Both the position numbers and the translations under genes were made by a program. A stretch of 22,525 nucleotides of DNA from Opitutia bacterium UBA7397. Its GTDB lineage: Bacteria > Verrucomicrobiota > Verrucomicrobiia > Opitutales > UBA953. A model generated the notes under the pieces. The model did not search any database, was not told the DNA's origin, and saw only the letters and a program-made list of their open reading frames with translations. The DNA is taken from assembly GCA_002470605.1 (NCBI GenBank), contig DKND01000034.1, forward strand, positions 1 to 22,525. Direction: 5' to 3'. Shown piece after piece: positions 15,329 through 22,508 of the stretch (the stretch's first letter is position 1; every line of letters begins with the position of its first letter).

Positions 15329-16339
15329 TTACGCCTTGGGCGGGCGGGAAAAAGGGACTGGACCGACCAAACCGGGCATAGGCGAGGAGGATAAAATTTC
15401 CCCGATACGCAAAGGGTAGCCGGCCAGGAACTCGCCCGTCGGAAGCATCTTGGCCGTCGGTCGCTGCAACTTGGTCATAACCAGGACGCCCTGACGACAA
15501 GCCACGACTACGCCATCGCGGTCTGCAGAGAGAATTGTTCCGGGAGAGGATGTCGCATCCGACTCCCTGGCGGATGCCGACCCGACCTTAATCACCAGCC
15601 CCGCATGCATGAACGCAGAGCCCGGCCATCCCTCCAAAGCGTTGATACGAGCAACCAACTCGGTGGCCGTAGCATCAAAATCGAGGGCCGCATCCTCGCG
15701 CGTCAGTCGTCGGGTGTAAGTGACTTTAGATTCATCCTGAGCGACGGGACGAGATTCCCCAGAGAAGATCCCTGGCAAAGCCCGCACCGCAAGCTCTCCA
15801 GCTAAGAGACCTAAACGAGCCCGCAACGCCGCGCGCCCTTCTCCCTCGGCGATTTTTAATTCAGCGGAAGCGTGCAAGGGACCGGCATCCAGTCGGCGTA
15901 CGACTTGTTGCAAAGATATCCCGGTAACCGGAAGCCCTAAAGCCAGGGCACCTTCTACCGGGGTCGCCCCACGCAACGCTGGCAGAATGGAACCATGAAA
16001 ATTGACGAACCCCAGGCGAGTCGCCGCCAAAAAATCGTCTTTGAGAATCTGCCCGTAAGCCATCACCACCCCGAGATCAATACCCATGCGACCAAGTTCT
16101 TGCGCGTGCTCAGGCGTAAGTTTCTCGGGTTGAAATAAAGTCAGACCCTCGATGCGAGCCCAAGAGGCCACAGGATTGGACTTTACCTCTTGGCCACGAC
16201 CAGAGGGGCGGTCGGGCTGGGAATACACCCCGACGACTTCTACGCCAGGTAAAGACCGGACAGCCGCAAATGCTGCCAAAGCGATTTCATCGGAACCTAA
16301 CAAGATAACCCGATGAGATGGCGCCAACGGCAAGGGCAT
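15329..16339 (-). CDS. fmt: methionyl-tRNA formyltransferase
   Basis: Fmt formylates Met-tRNAfMet using 10-formyl-tetrahydrofolate, producing the initiator tRNA. The 336-residue length is slightly above the usual 315. The N-terminal formyltransferase domain has VILLGSDEIA at 11-20, QPDRPSGRGQ at 41-50, VVMAYGQIL at 91-99, and the active-site block NFHGSILPALRGATPVE at 113-129 with Asn113 and His115; the third catalytic residue is probably Asp151 in LDAGP. The C-terminal tRNA-binding domain starts around 220 with INALEGWPGSAF. The last 20 residues are Pro-rich. It begins 13 nt after der and ends 39 nt before the LptA/OstA gene. No def (peptide deformylase) gene is in the window, although fmt is often next to it. 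Confidence 0.95.
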   Translation of the reverse strand: MPLPLAPSHRVILLGSDEIALAAFAAVRSLPGVEVVGVYSQPDRPSGRGQEVKSNPVASWARIEGLTLFQPEKLTPEHAQELGRMGIDLGVVMAYGQILKDDFLAATRLGFVNFHGSILPALRGATPVEGALALGLPVTGISLQQVVRRLDAGPLHASAELKIAEGEGRAALRARLGLLAGELAVRALPGIFSGESRPVAQDESKVTYTRRLTREDAALDFDATATELVARINALEGWPGSAFMHAGLVIKVGSASARESDATSSPGTILSADRDGVVVACRQGVLVMTKLQRPTAKMLPTGEFLAGYPLRIGEILSSSPMPGLVGPVPFSRPPKA

Positions 16340-16352
16340 GATGGAAAGCGGA

Positions 16353-17993
16353 TTACTTGCGAGCTTGGCGGGCAGCGCGCCCCTTCAGCGAACGTGGCTT
16401 ATCCCAGCGTGTGTAGGCTTTCTTATTACCCTGCACGCGCTTACCGCTCACGGATTTCATCCCGATTTTGCCTCGGGTCTTACCCGTGCGTGGACCGTTG
16501 GCAGGCAATGCGACTTTTTGCACCGGCTTGGCCGCAACCTTACGGCTCGAGGGCAAATCATCCGTCTTCGAAGTTGGCGGCGCAAAGAACTGACGGCCAG
16601 TCTGCTTAGGCTTGCCGACCACATCCAGAAAGACTGGCACGCCGGCGAGATCAAAACTCTCGTGCACGCCTTTGACCAAGAAACGTTGGTAAGCATCTTC
16701 CAGGCGTTCTTCCGAATTACAGAAGAGACGAAAACGAATCGGACGCTTCGAAACCTGCGTGACGTAGTAACATTTGAAACGGCGGCCTGATACCATGCGC
16801 GGCGGACGCTTGATCATGAGGTCCTGAATGACGCGATTGATACGCGCCGTCGGAATCGTGGCCCCGGCACGCGTAAAGACGCCTTCGGCGGCATCCAGCA
16901 TGTCTTCGTGGCGCAGGCCCGTCATCGCGGAAACAAACAAAAGCGGCGGCTCGGGCAGGAAGAACAGTTCCCGACGGACGGCGTTACGGAATTTGGCGCG
17001 GAATTCTTCTTCGTCCTCGAAACCATCGATATTCTTATCACGGAAAGCTTTCTTAGCTAGGTCCCACTTGTTGACGACGATTACCAAGCCGCAGCCCAAC
17101 AGGGCCAATTCTCCGGCGAGCTGCTTGTCGATGCGCGTGACACCCTGCCCTGCGTCCAGCACCAGGAAGACCACATCGGTTTCGGCCAAGATTTCGTCCG
17201 CGCGGATCTGGGAAAAGAAATCCAATGTGTCGCGCTTATTCGCCGTACGACGTCCGGCCGTATCAACGAGCGAGAAAGTTGCCTTCGAGCCGTCGGCCTT
17301 GGTCCGGGAAAGGCCGGCACGAACCGGATCACGCGTCGTACCCGCGACTTCGCTGACAATCAGCCGTGAACTACCCAAGAGCCGGTTACCTAAAGAACTC
17401 TTGCCGACGTTCGGACGGCCCGCCAAAGCGAGACGGATGGGACGCGCGCCTTCGGAACGAGGCGTCTCCGGGGCTGGCCCGAGTTTCTTGAGAATCAATG
17501 CCATCAATTGCGGCATACCCCGACCATGTTCCGCTGAAATCAGCAAAGGTTCACCGAAACCTAACGTAAAGAATTCGGAAAACGTACCGTCACGATCTTC
17601 GGTGTCAGCTTTATTGGCGACGACGATGACGTTCTTGCCGGCTTGGCGAAGCTTGGCGGCGATTTCCAAATCCAGCGCGACGCAACCCTCGGAGGCATCG
17701 ACGACCAAGAGTACAATGGAAGCTGCGGCCAAGGCGAAATCGACTTGCTCTTCGACGGCGTCGGCGACGACCCGCGGCGTGAGCTCGGCGCGGTAAAGAC
17801 CGATGCCCCCCGTATCCATCAACGTATAGCGACCATCGAAGACATCGGAGGTGATCAAATCGCGCGTGACACCTGGCTGGTCGTGCACGATCGAGATACG
17901 CCTTCCGACGATACGGTTAAACAGCCGGCTTTTTCCGACATTGGGACGGCCCACGATGGCTACCGCGCGTGAAATTTCAGTGTTCCGTTCCAT
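16353..17993 (-). CDS. der: GTPase Der (EngA), with long basic C-terminal tail
   Basis: Der is the double-GTPase factor for 50S subunit maturation. The 546-residue protein has two G domains: first with GRPNVGKS at 15-22, DTGG at 60-63 and NKAD at 127-130; second with GRPNVGKS at 192-199, DTAG at 244-247 and NKWD at 308-311. A KH-like domain covers about 375-462, containing KRPPRMVSGRRFKCYY at 395-410. E. coli Der has 490 residues; the extra here is mostly a C-terminal tail at 462-546, very rich in Lys, Arg, Gly and Pro, which suggests rRNA contact. Residue 23, normally Thr or Ser after GKS, is Arg in the first domain. It follows the aminotransferase gene with a 47-nt gap and precedes fmt by 13 nt. 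No Shine-Dalgarno sequence is seen. Confidence 0.95.
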   Translation of the reverse strand: MERNTEISRAVAIVGRPNVGKSRLFNRIVGRRISIVHDQPGVTRDLITSDVFDGRYTLMDTGGIGLYRAELTPRVVADAVEEQVDFALAAASIVLLVVDASEGCVALDLEIAAKLRQAGKNVIVVANKADTEDRDGTFSEFFTLGFGEPLLISAEHGRGMPQLMALILKKLGPAPETPRSEGARPIRLALAGRPNVGKSSLGNRLLGSSRLIVSEVAGTTRDPVRAGLSRTKADGSKATFSLVDTAGRRTANKRDTLDFFSQIRADEILAETDVVFLVLDAGQGVTRIDKQLAGELALLGCGLVIVVNKWDLAKKAFRDKNIDGFEDEEEFRAKFRNAVRRELFFLPEPPLLFVSAMTGLRHEDMLDAAEGVFTRAGATIPTARINRVIQDLMIKRPPRMVSGRRFKCYYVTQVSKRPIRFRLFCNSEERLEDAYQRFLVKGVHESFDLAGVPVFLDVVGKPKQTGRQFFAPPTSKTDDLPSSRKVAAKPVQKVALPANGPRTGKTRGKIGMKSVSGKRVQGNKKAYTRWDKPRSLKGRAARQARK

Positions 17994-18040
17994 AAAATGA
18001 GAGAGTCGGGGTTACCTGCCCCACAAGCAAGCAAGGATGC

Positions 18041-19216
18041 TCAGCGCTTTTGAACGGTGTCCATGAAGCGACCAATTCGCTCACAAGCCTCATGAATCCG
18101 CTCATAACTTGTCGAGAACGAAGCACGGCAGAAACCAGCTCCGGCGGCGCCAAAGGCCGTTCCAGGGACGACGGCGACCTTTTGTTGCTCCAGCAGCTTG
18201 GAGGCGAAGGTCATGGAATCCAAGCCAGTGACGGAGACTTGCGGGAAAGCGTAGAAAGCGCCTCGCGGCAGGTGACAGGGCAAGCCAAGCTCATTGAAAC
18301 GACGTACGATAAAGTCGCGACGTTCGCGATATTTGTCGCGCATGTGCAACATCGATTCGCGACCGTTGCGCAGAGCCTCCACGGCCGCTTCTTGGCTGAT
18401 GATCGAAGCGCACATGATGCCGTACTGGTGGACCTTGAGCATGCCGTCGATGACGGCGGCTGGTCCGCATGCATAGCCGATCCGGAAACCCGTCATCGCG
18501 AAGGCTTTCGAAAAACCGTGAAGGAAAACCGTGCGCTCTCGCATCCCGGGCAAGGAAGCGATGGAAACGTGGTCGCCATCAAAAGTGAGCTCGGAATAGA
18601 TTTCGTCGGAGACGACGAGAAGGTCTTTTTCGATCGCGAACTTAGCGATCTCCTGAAGCTTGGCGCGATCCGCCGTCCCGCCCGTCGGGTTGGTCGGGAA
18701 ATTCAAGACCAGCACTTTCGACCCCGGCTGCCATGCGGCGCGCAAGGCGGCTGGGTCGAGCGCGAACTGGTCGGAGGACAATGTCCGGATCGGAAGCGGT
18801 ACGGCATGACAGAGGGTCACGCTGGGAGCATAACTCACGTAGCAGGGCTCGTGATAGAGGACCTTGTCGCCAGGATTAAGGACAGCGCGGAGCAAGATAT
18901 CGAGGGCCTCAGAAACGCCGATGGTCACCAGAATCTCATTCTCCGGATTATATTCCGGACCATAATACTGGGCGACATAACGCGAGATCTCGTCGCGCAA
19001 TTGCTGGGTGCCGCGATTATCGGTATAAGAAGTCCGGCCCTTCTCGAGACACGAAATAGCCGCCTCACGAATGTGGTACGGGGTGACGAAATCAGGCTCA
19101 CCGATACCCAAGGAGACCGCATCCTTCATCTTCGAGACAATCGCGAAGAAATCGCGAATGCCCGATTTAGGGAGGGTCGCCACATGGCGGGCTACGAATC
19201 GGCCGGAGTCATCCAT
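18041..19216 (-). CDS. class I/II PLP-dependent aminotransferase (alanine- or aromatic-type)
   Basis: This 391-residue fold-type I aminotransferase moves an amino group between an amino acid and an oxo acid. Visible features are GIGEPDF at 37-43, TSYTDNRGTQQLR at 62-74, NFPTNPTGG at 172-180 with Asn176, SDEIYSEL at 203-210 with Asp204 and Tyr207, HGFSKAFAMTGFRIGY at 233-248 with Lys237 as the PLP-binding lysine, and a substrate-carboxylate Arg near 369 in FCRASFSTS. This subgroup includes B. subtilis PatA and AlaT, and aromatic and aspartate transaminases of type Ib. An Lrp/AsnC regulator starts the pair 13 nt upstream, as in B. subtilis alaR-alaT (yugG-yugH), which favours alanine transamination; the DAHP synthase gene just upstream would instead favour Phe/Tyr synthesis. 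Substrate is unresolved. Confidence 0.88.
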   Translation of the reverse strand: MDDSGRFVARHVATLPKSGIRDFFAIVSKMKDAVSLGIGEPDFVTPYHIREAAISCLEKGRTSYTDNRGTQQLRDEISRYVAQYYGPEYNPENEILVTIGVSEALDILLRAVLNPGDKVLYHEPCYVSYAPSVTLCHAVPLPIRTLSSDQFALDPAALRAAWQPGSKVLVLNFPTNPTGGTADRAKLQEIAKFAIEKDLLVVSDEIYSELTFDGDHVSIASLPGMRERTVFLHGFSKAFAMTGFRIGYACGPAAVIDGMLKVHQYGIMCASIISQEAAVEALRNGRESMLHMRDKYRERRDFIVRRFNELGLPCHLPRGAFYAFPQVSVTGLDSMTFASKLLEQQKVAVVPGTAFGAAGAGFCRASFSTSYERIHEACERIGRFMDTVQKR

Positions 19217-19229
19217 AATATTTATAGAC

Positions 19230-19712
19230 TCAAGGGCTGACGGATGGCTGGTCGCGGCGCAGGCCTTCGTCGCTCACGATGAAACCGTCTTTCTTGTAAG
19301 CCCGCAAGAAAAAGTGCGTGGAAGTACCCTGCACGCCATCAATCCGGGCGAGACGTTCGTGGACGAAGCCGGCGACTTTATAAAGATTATCAGCCGTCAC
19401 GACGACCAAGAGATCATAGCCGCCGGACATCAAGTAACAGCTCTCCACTTGCTCGAAAGCCGAGATACGCTCCGCGAGGCCGTCGAAACCTCCCACGCCT
19501 TCAGGACGGATCTTAATTTCAATCACGGCACGGACCCGGCGTTCGGCTTCGTAGCTTGGATTGATGATCGGGCGCCAGCCCAAGAGGATACCTTGACGGC
19601 GCAAGTCGGCGAGCTCGCGTTCGACCGCTTCGGGACCCATGCCCAAGATCTTGCCGATTTGGGCGGTATCAAGGGATTCGCCTTCCAGGATGAGCTTAAG
19701 GACGGAGTTCAT
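19230..19712 (-). CDS. Lrp/AsnC-family transcriptional regulator
   Basis: This 160-residue protein has an N-terminal winged-helix DNA-binding domain (about 1-50) with TAQIGKILGMGPEAVERELADLRRQ and the turn GILLGWRPIINP at 41-52, then the RAM ligand-binding domain: VRAVIEIKIRPE at 60-71, a helix, ESCYLMSGGYDLLVVV at 90-105 and DGVQGTSTHFFLRAYKKDG near 125-143. Members bind amino acids at RAM dimer interfaces and often control the gene beside them. Here the partner starts 13 nt downstream (an aminotransferase) and DAHP synthase ends 9 nt upstream, so it sits inside the operon it may regulate. The DNA-binding domain is slightly shorter than in E. coli Lrp (164 residues total). The ligand cannot be predicted. 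Confidence 0.9.
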   Translation of the reverse strand: MNSVLKLILEGESLDTAQIGKILGMGPEAVERELADLRRQGILLGWRPIINPSYEAERRVRAVIEIKIRPEGVGGFDGLAERISAFEQVESCYLMSGGYDLLVVVTADNLYKVAGFVHERLARIDGVQGTSTHFFLRAYKKDGFIVSDEGLRRDQPSVSP

Positions 19713-19721
19713 GGTCGTAAA

Positions 19722-20792
19722 TTAAGCTTTTACCAACGCTCGGCGCTGGCGCACGGACTGAGCAAGGGCGTCCAAGACCGGGATAGTCTCAGCAAAAGAA
19801 ATACAAGCATCGGTGATACTGCAACCGTAGGCGGACGTATCCGCACCTTTCCAATCTTGGCGGCCTTCCACCAAGTGACTCTCGATCATCACGCCGGCGA
19901 TCATGGTCGATCCTTGGGACACTTGCGTGGCGATGTCCGCGGCAACGATCATCTGGCGACGGTGTTCCTTAGAACTGTTACCGTGCGAACAATCAATCAC
20001 GAGTCGTGAGGTCAGCCCAGCCTTTTGAATCCGAGCCGTGGCGTCGGTAACGAATTCTGCGCCGTAATTGGGACCCGTCCGGGAACCGCCGCGGAGGATG
20101 ATATGAGCGTCTGGGTTACCCGAAGTCTGGAAAATAGCGACGACGCCCTCTTTGGTGACCGAGGGGAACCAATGCGAAGAGCGAGCAGACAGGCACGCAT
20201 CGACGGCGACTTGGATGGAGCCATCGGTTCCGTTCTTGAATCCGACCGGCATCGAAAGGCCCGAGGCTAATTCGCGGTGAATCTGACTTTCGGTGGTCCG
20301 AGCGCCGATGGCACCGTAGGAAACCAAGTCAGCCACATACTGCGGAGTAATGGGATCAAGGAATTCCGTGGCCGAAGGTAAGCCTAAATCAGCGATATCG
20401 GCGAGGAGACGACGCGCGATGCGTAGGCCATCGTTGATCCGGAAAGAACCGTCGACTTGGGGATCGTTGATCAACCCCTTCCAACCCACCGTCGTACGAG
20501 GCTTTTCAAAATAGACGCGCATTACCACCAGCAGATCGGCGGCGTGCTTCTTGGCTTCCTTAAGTAACAGACCGGCATACTCATGCGCGGCTTTAACGTC
20601 GTGAACGGAACAGGGGCCAACGATCACCAACAAGCGGTCATCTTGACCGGAAATAATCTTGGAAGCATCCCGACGGGCACTGGATACGACCTCGGTGGCA
20701 CGCTCCGAGGGGCGTAGCTCCTGGAGTACGAGCGCAGGCGTCAGCAGGGGGAGCTGGCTGCGAATACGAAGGTCGTCCGTGTTGTGGTACAT
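19722..20792 (-). CDS. aroG: DAHP synthase, type I-alpha (AroG/AroF/AroH family)
   Basis: The enzyme condenses phosphoenolpyruvate with erythrose 4-phosphate, the entry to the shikimate pathway. ATG 20792 gives 356 residues (E. coli AroG 350) and begins MYHNTDDLRIRSQLPLLTPA. Metal-site residues match the E. coli enzyme: Cys61 in VGPCSVHD, His270 in DCSHGNSSK, Glu304 in MIESHL and Asp328 in SITDAC. RVYFEKPRTTVGWKGL lies at 92-107 and GARTTESQIHRELASG at 163-178. The N-terminal segment that binds Phe, Tyr or Trp is present, so feedback inhibition is expected, but which amino acid acts is not evident; the symbol stands for the family. The frame extends to 20894 without family similarity. It is first of the eight-gene cluster, with a candidate promoter and palindrome directly upstream. 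Confidence 0.94.
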   Translation of the reverse strand: MYHNTDDLRIRSQLPLLTPALVLQELRPSERATEVVSSARRDASKIISGQDDRLLVIVGPCSVHDVKAAHEYAGLLLKEAKKHAADLLVVMRVYFEKPRTTVGWKGLINDPQVDGSFRINDGLRIARRLLADIADLGLPSATEFLDPITPQYVADLVSYGAIGARTTESQIHRELASGLSMPVGFKNGTDGSIQVAVDACLSARSSHWFPSVTKEGVVAIFQTSGNPDAHIILRGGSRTGPNYGAEFVTDATARIQKAGLTSRLVIDCSHGNSSKEHRRQMIVAADIATQVSQGSTMIAGVMIESHLVEGRQDWKGADTSAYGCSITDACISFAETIPVLDALAQSVRQRRALVKA

Positions 20793-20826
20793 CTTTAGAG
20801 TGCTTTCCCGATAGGAAAAGGGGGTA

Positions 20827-20855
20827 AATGAAGGGCAGGCCTGCCCCGGTGTCAA
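20827..20855 (-). promoter_or_regulatory. candidate promoter of the aroG cluster with palindromic operator
   Basis: On the minus strand TTGACA (complement of 20850-20855) is a full -35 consensus. Exactly 17 nt later stands TTCATT (complement of 20827-20832), a weak -10 match with three of six bases. The last 14 bases of the spacer are a perfect palindrome, GGGCAGGCCTGCCC at 20833-20846. A repressor bound there would block polymerase. A second inverted repeat, GTCAAT-N12-ATTGAC (20851-20874), overlaps the -35 element and faces the divergent fur-like gene. Position and symmetry are seen in the sequence; promoter and operator roles are inferred. Confidence 0.45.
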
Positions 20856-20912
20856 TGACGCGTCCCGTATTGACGGATGGGCTCTCAGTATCAAAAGTGT
20901 CTCAAATCAGGC

Positions 20913-21386
20913 ATGCCTAAGCCCGTCCATCCAGACGCCCCGGAGCAATCCGGAGCTTTCCAAGCCTTCATCGCGGCGAAAGGCCTTCGGGCCACCCGCC
21001 AGCGCATGGCCGTATTTGAAGCCGCCCGAAGCATCGCCGGCCACTACACCGCCGAAGACTTACTGAAGAAATCGCGCTCGCTTGATCGGACCGTTTCCCG
21101 TGCGACCATCTATCGGGCGATTCCTTTATTGATCGGAAGCAACGTCGTCCGGGAAGTCGACGTCGGTCGTGATCATAAGTATTACCTGGCCGAAATCGGA
21201 ACGACTCATTTCCGCGCGCAGCTTGTGTGCGAAAGTTGCGACACGATCATTGAGGTCGACGCCCCTTTCATGGAGTGGTACGGCAAGGCCGTGGCGGCCA
21301 AACATGGCATGCGTCCGATTTCCCAAAAACTCCAAGTCACCGCCCTTTGTGAACGTTGTCAAAAACGCAAAAATCTCCGACCCTGA
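20913..21386 (+). CDS. Fur-family transcriptional regulator with altered metal-sensing site
   Basis: ATG 20913 gives 157 residues, near the usual 140-150; an earlier ATG at 20877 would add 12. The winged helix shows GLRATRQRMAVFEAA at 24-38, AGHYTAEDLLKKS at 42-54 and the recognition helix VSRATIYRAIPLL at 61-73. The C-terminal dimer domain has structural zinc cysteines C106, C109, C146 and C149. By alignment from memory to E. coli Fur, His33, Glu81, Glu101 and Glu108 are kept (H44, E94, E114, E121), but the HHDH block is replaced by F100-R101-A102-Q103 and His125 by Gln138. Classical Fe or Mn sensing therefore seems impaired. The gene diverges from aroG, and its stop overlaps the nadA start (TGATG), so it is translationally coupled to NAD synthesis. 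It is not clearly Fur, Zur or PerR. Confidence 0.85.
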   Translation: MPKPVHPDAPEQSGAFQAFIAAKGLRATRQRMAVFEAARSIAGHYTAEDLLKKSRSLDRTVSRATIYRAIPLLIGSNVVREVDVGRDHKYYLAEIGTTHFRAQLVCESCDTIIEVDAPFMEWYGKAVAAKHGMRPISQKLQVTALCERCQKRKNLRP

Positions 21387-22360
21387 TGAGCCACCCTATC
21401 GCCACCGTCTTCCCTCCCCTCCCCGCCGGAGGACTCCCGCTTTCGGATTTACAGAAAAAAGTGATCGCGCTCAAGAAAGCCAAAGACGCCATCATTCTTG
21501 CTCATAATTACCAATGTGAAGACATCCAGGGGGTGGCTGATTTCGTGGGTGATTCGCTCGGCTTGGCTTATAAAGCCGCCGCCGCCCAAAATTCGACCAT
21601 CCTCTTTTGCGGCGTACATTTCATGGCCGAAACCGCTAAGATCGTGAATCCCACGCGACGCGTCCTTCTCCCCGACATGGAAGCCGGATGTTCACTCGCT
21701 GATTCCTGTCCCGCCGAAAAGCTCGCGGCCGTCAAAGCCGCCAACCCCAAACTTTACGTGGTGGCTTACATCAATTGCAGCGCCGCCGTTAAAGCATTGA
21801 GCGATGTCATTTGCACGAGCGGCAACGCCAGTAAGATCGTTAATCGCGTGCCGGCTGATCGACCCATTCTTTTTATCCCCGACCAAAATCTCGGCCGCTG
21901 GGTCGCCGCCAAAACCGGCCGCGCCATGCAACTCTGGCCTGGAAATTGTTACGCCCACGTCCAATTCACCCCCGCTGCCCTCCTGCGCACCAAGGCGGCC
22001 TATCCCCAGGCTCCCATCGTTGCTCACCCTGAATGTACCGAAGCGGTTAGAGATTTGGCTGATATGGTCTGCTCCACCGAACTGATGGTCGATTGGTGCC
22101 GACGCCAAGAAAACGACACTATCATCATTACGACGGAAGCTGGCATGATTCACCGCCTTCAACGTGAAGTGCCGCACAAGACTTTCATTGCCGCACCCAC
22201 TGATCGTTGCGCCTGTAATGAATGTAAGTTCATGAAGATGAATACATTGCAAAAAGTTCACGACTGTCTGCTTAATGGGACTCCGGAAGTAATCATGCCC
22301 GAAAGCATCCGAGTTGCCGCTGAAGTCCCCTTGCGACGAATGCTCGAATGGAGTGCTTAA
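21386..22360 (+). CDS. nadA: quinolinate synthase
   Basis: NadA condenses iminoaspartate with dihydroxyacetone phosphate to quinolinate, the precursor of NAD, and carries an oxygen-sensitive 4Fe-4S cluster held by three cysteines. The 324-residue protein starts at ATG 21386, one base inside the preceding regulator gene. Motifs are LAHNYQCEDIQGVADFVGDSL at 38-58 (substrate-site His40 and Tyr42), MEAGCSLADSCP at 98-109 with probable ligand Cys102, AYINCSAAVKALSDVICTSGNA at 127-148, IPDQNLGRWVA at 164-174, AHPECTEAVRDLAD at 213-226 with ligand Cys217, and CACNECKFMKMNTL at 275-288, where Cys280 is the likely third ligand. Length fits the family. nadB and nadC are not in view. No terminator with a strong U tract follows; an AT-rich hairpin does. 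Confidence 0.95.
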   Translation: MSHPIATVFPPLPAGGLPLSDLQKKVIALKKAKDAIILAHNYQCEDIQGVADFVGDSLGLAYKAAAAQNSTILFCGVHFMAETAKIVNPTRRVLLPDMEAGCSLADSCPAEKLAAVKAANPKLYVVAYINCSAAVKALSDVICTSGNASKIVNRVPADRPILFIPDQNLGRWVAAKTGRAMQLWPGNCYAHVQFTPAALLRTKAAYPQAPIVAHPECTEAVRDLADMVCSTELMVDWCRRQENDTIIITTEAGMIHRLQREVPHKTFIAAPTDRCACNECKFMKMNTLQKVHDCLLNGTPEVIMPESIRVAAEVPLRRMLEWSA

Positions 22361-22508
22361 ACTTTTTTCCAAAAACTGTTAAGTTGTAAATAATAAGTTA
22401 AATTTCACGTAACGAAATTTGACTTCCTTGAATTATTATAAAACTTTGGAACAACTCAGTCAAAGAATACACTCCTTTTAACCAACGCGACTCTAACAAA
22501 TAAAACAA
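22361..22508. promoter_or_regulatory. AT-rich intergenic region with a 7-7-7 inverted repeat
   Basis: Base composition shifts abruptly to AT-rich after the nadA stop. An inverted repeat, AAATTTC-N7-GAAATTT, lies at 22400-22420 and extends to 10 bp with a G-U pair (22397-22423). It could be a weak nadA terminator, because TTCC-rich sequence follows, or a protein-binding site upstream of the next gene. A TTGACT starts at 22419 and TATAAA is at 22437, but the 12-nt spacing is too short for a standard promoter. Confidence 0.4.

Noticed and set aside
18050..19240. Plus-strand ORF of about 396 codons opposite the aminotransferase
   Set aside because: Shadow of a complete aminotransferase gene; no recognisable domain on this strand.
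19071..20009. Plus-strand ORF of about 312 codons across the AsnC-type gene and the end of DAHP synthase
   Set aside because: Covers gene boundaries on the other strand and has no protein-like motif.
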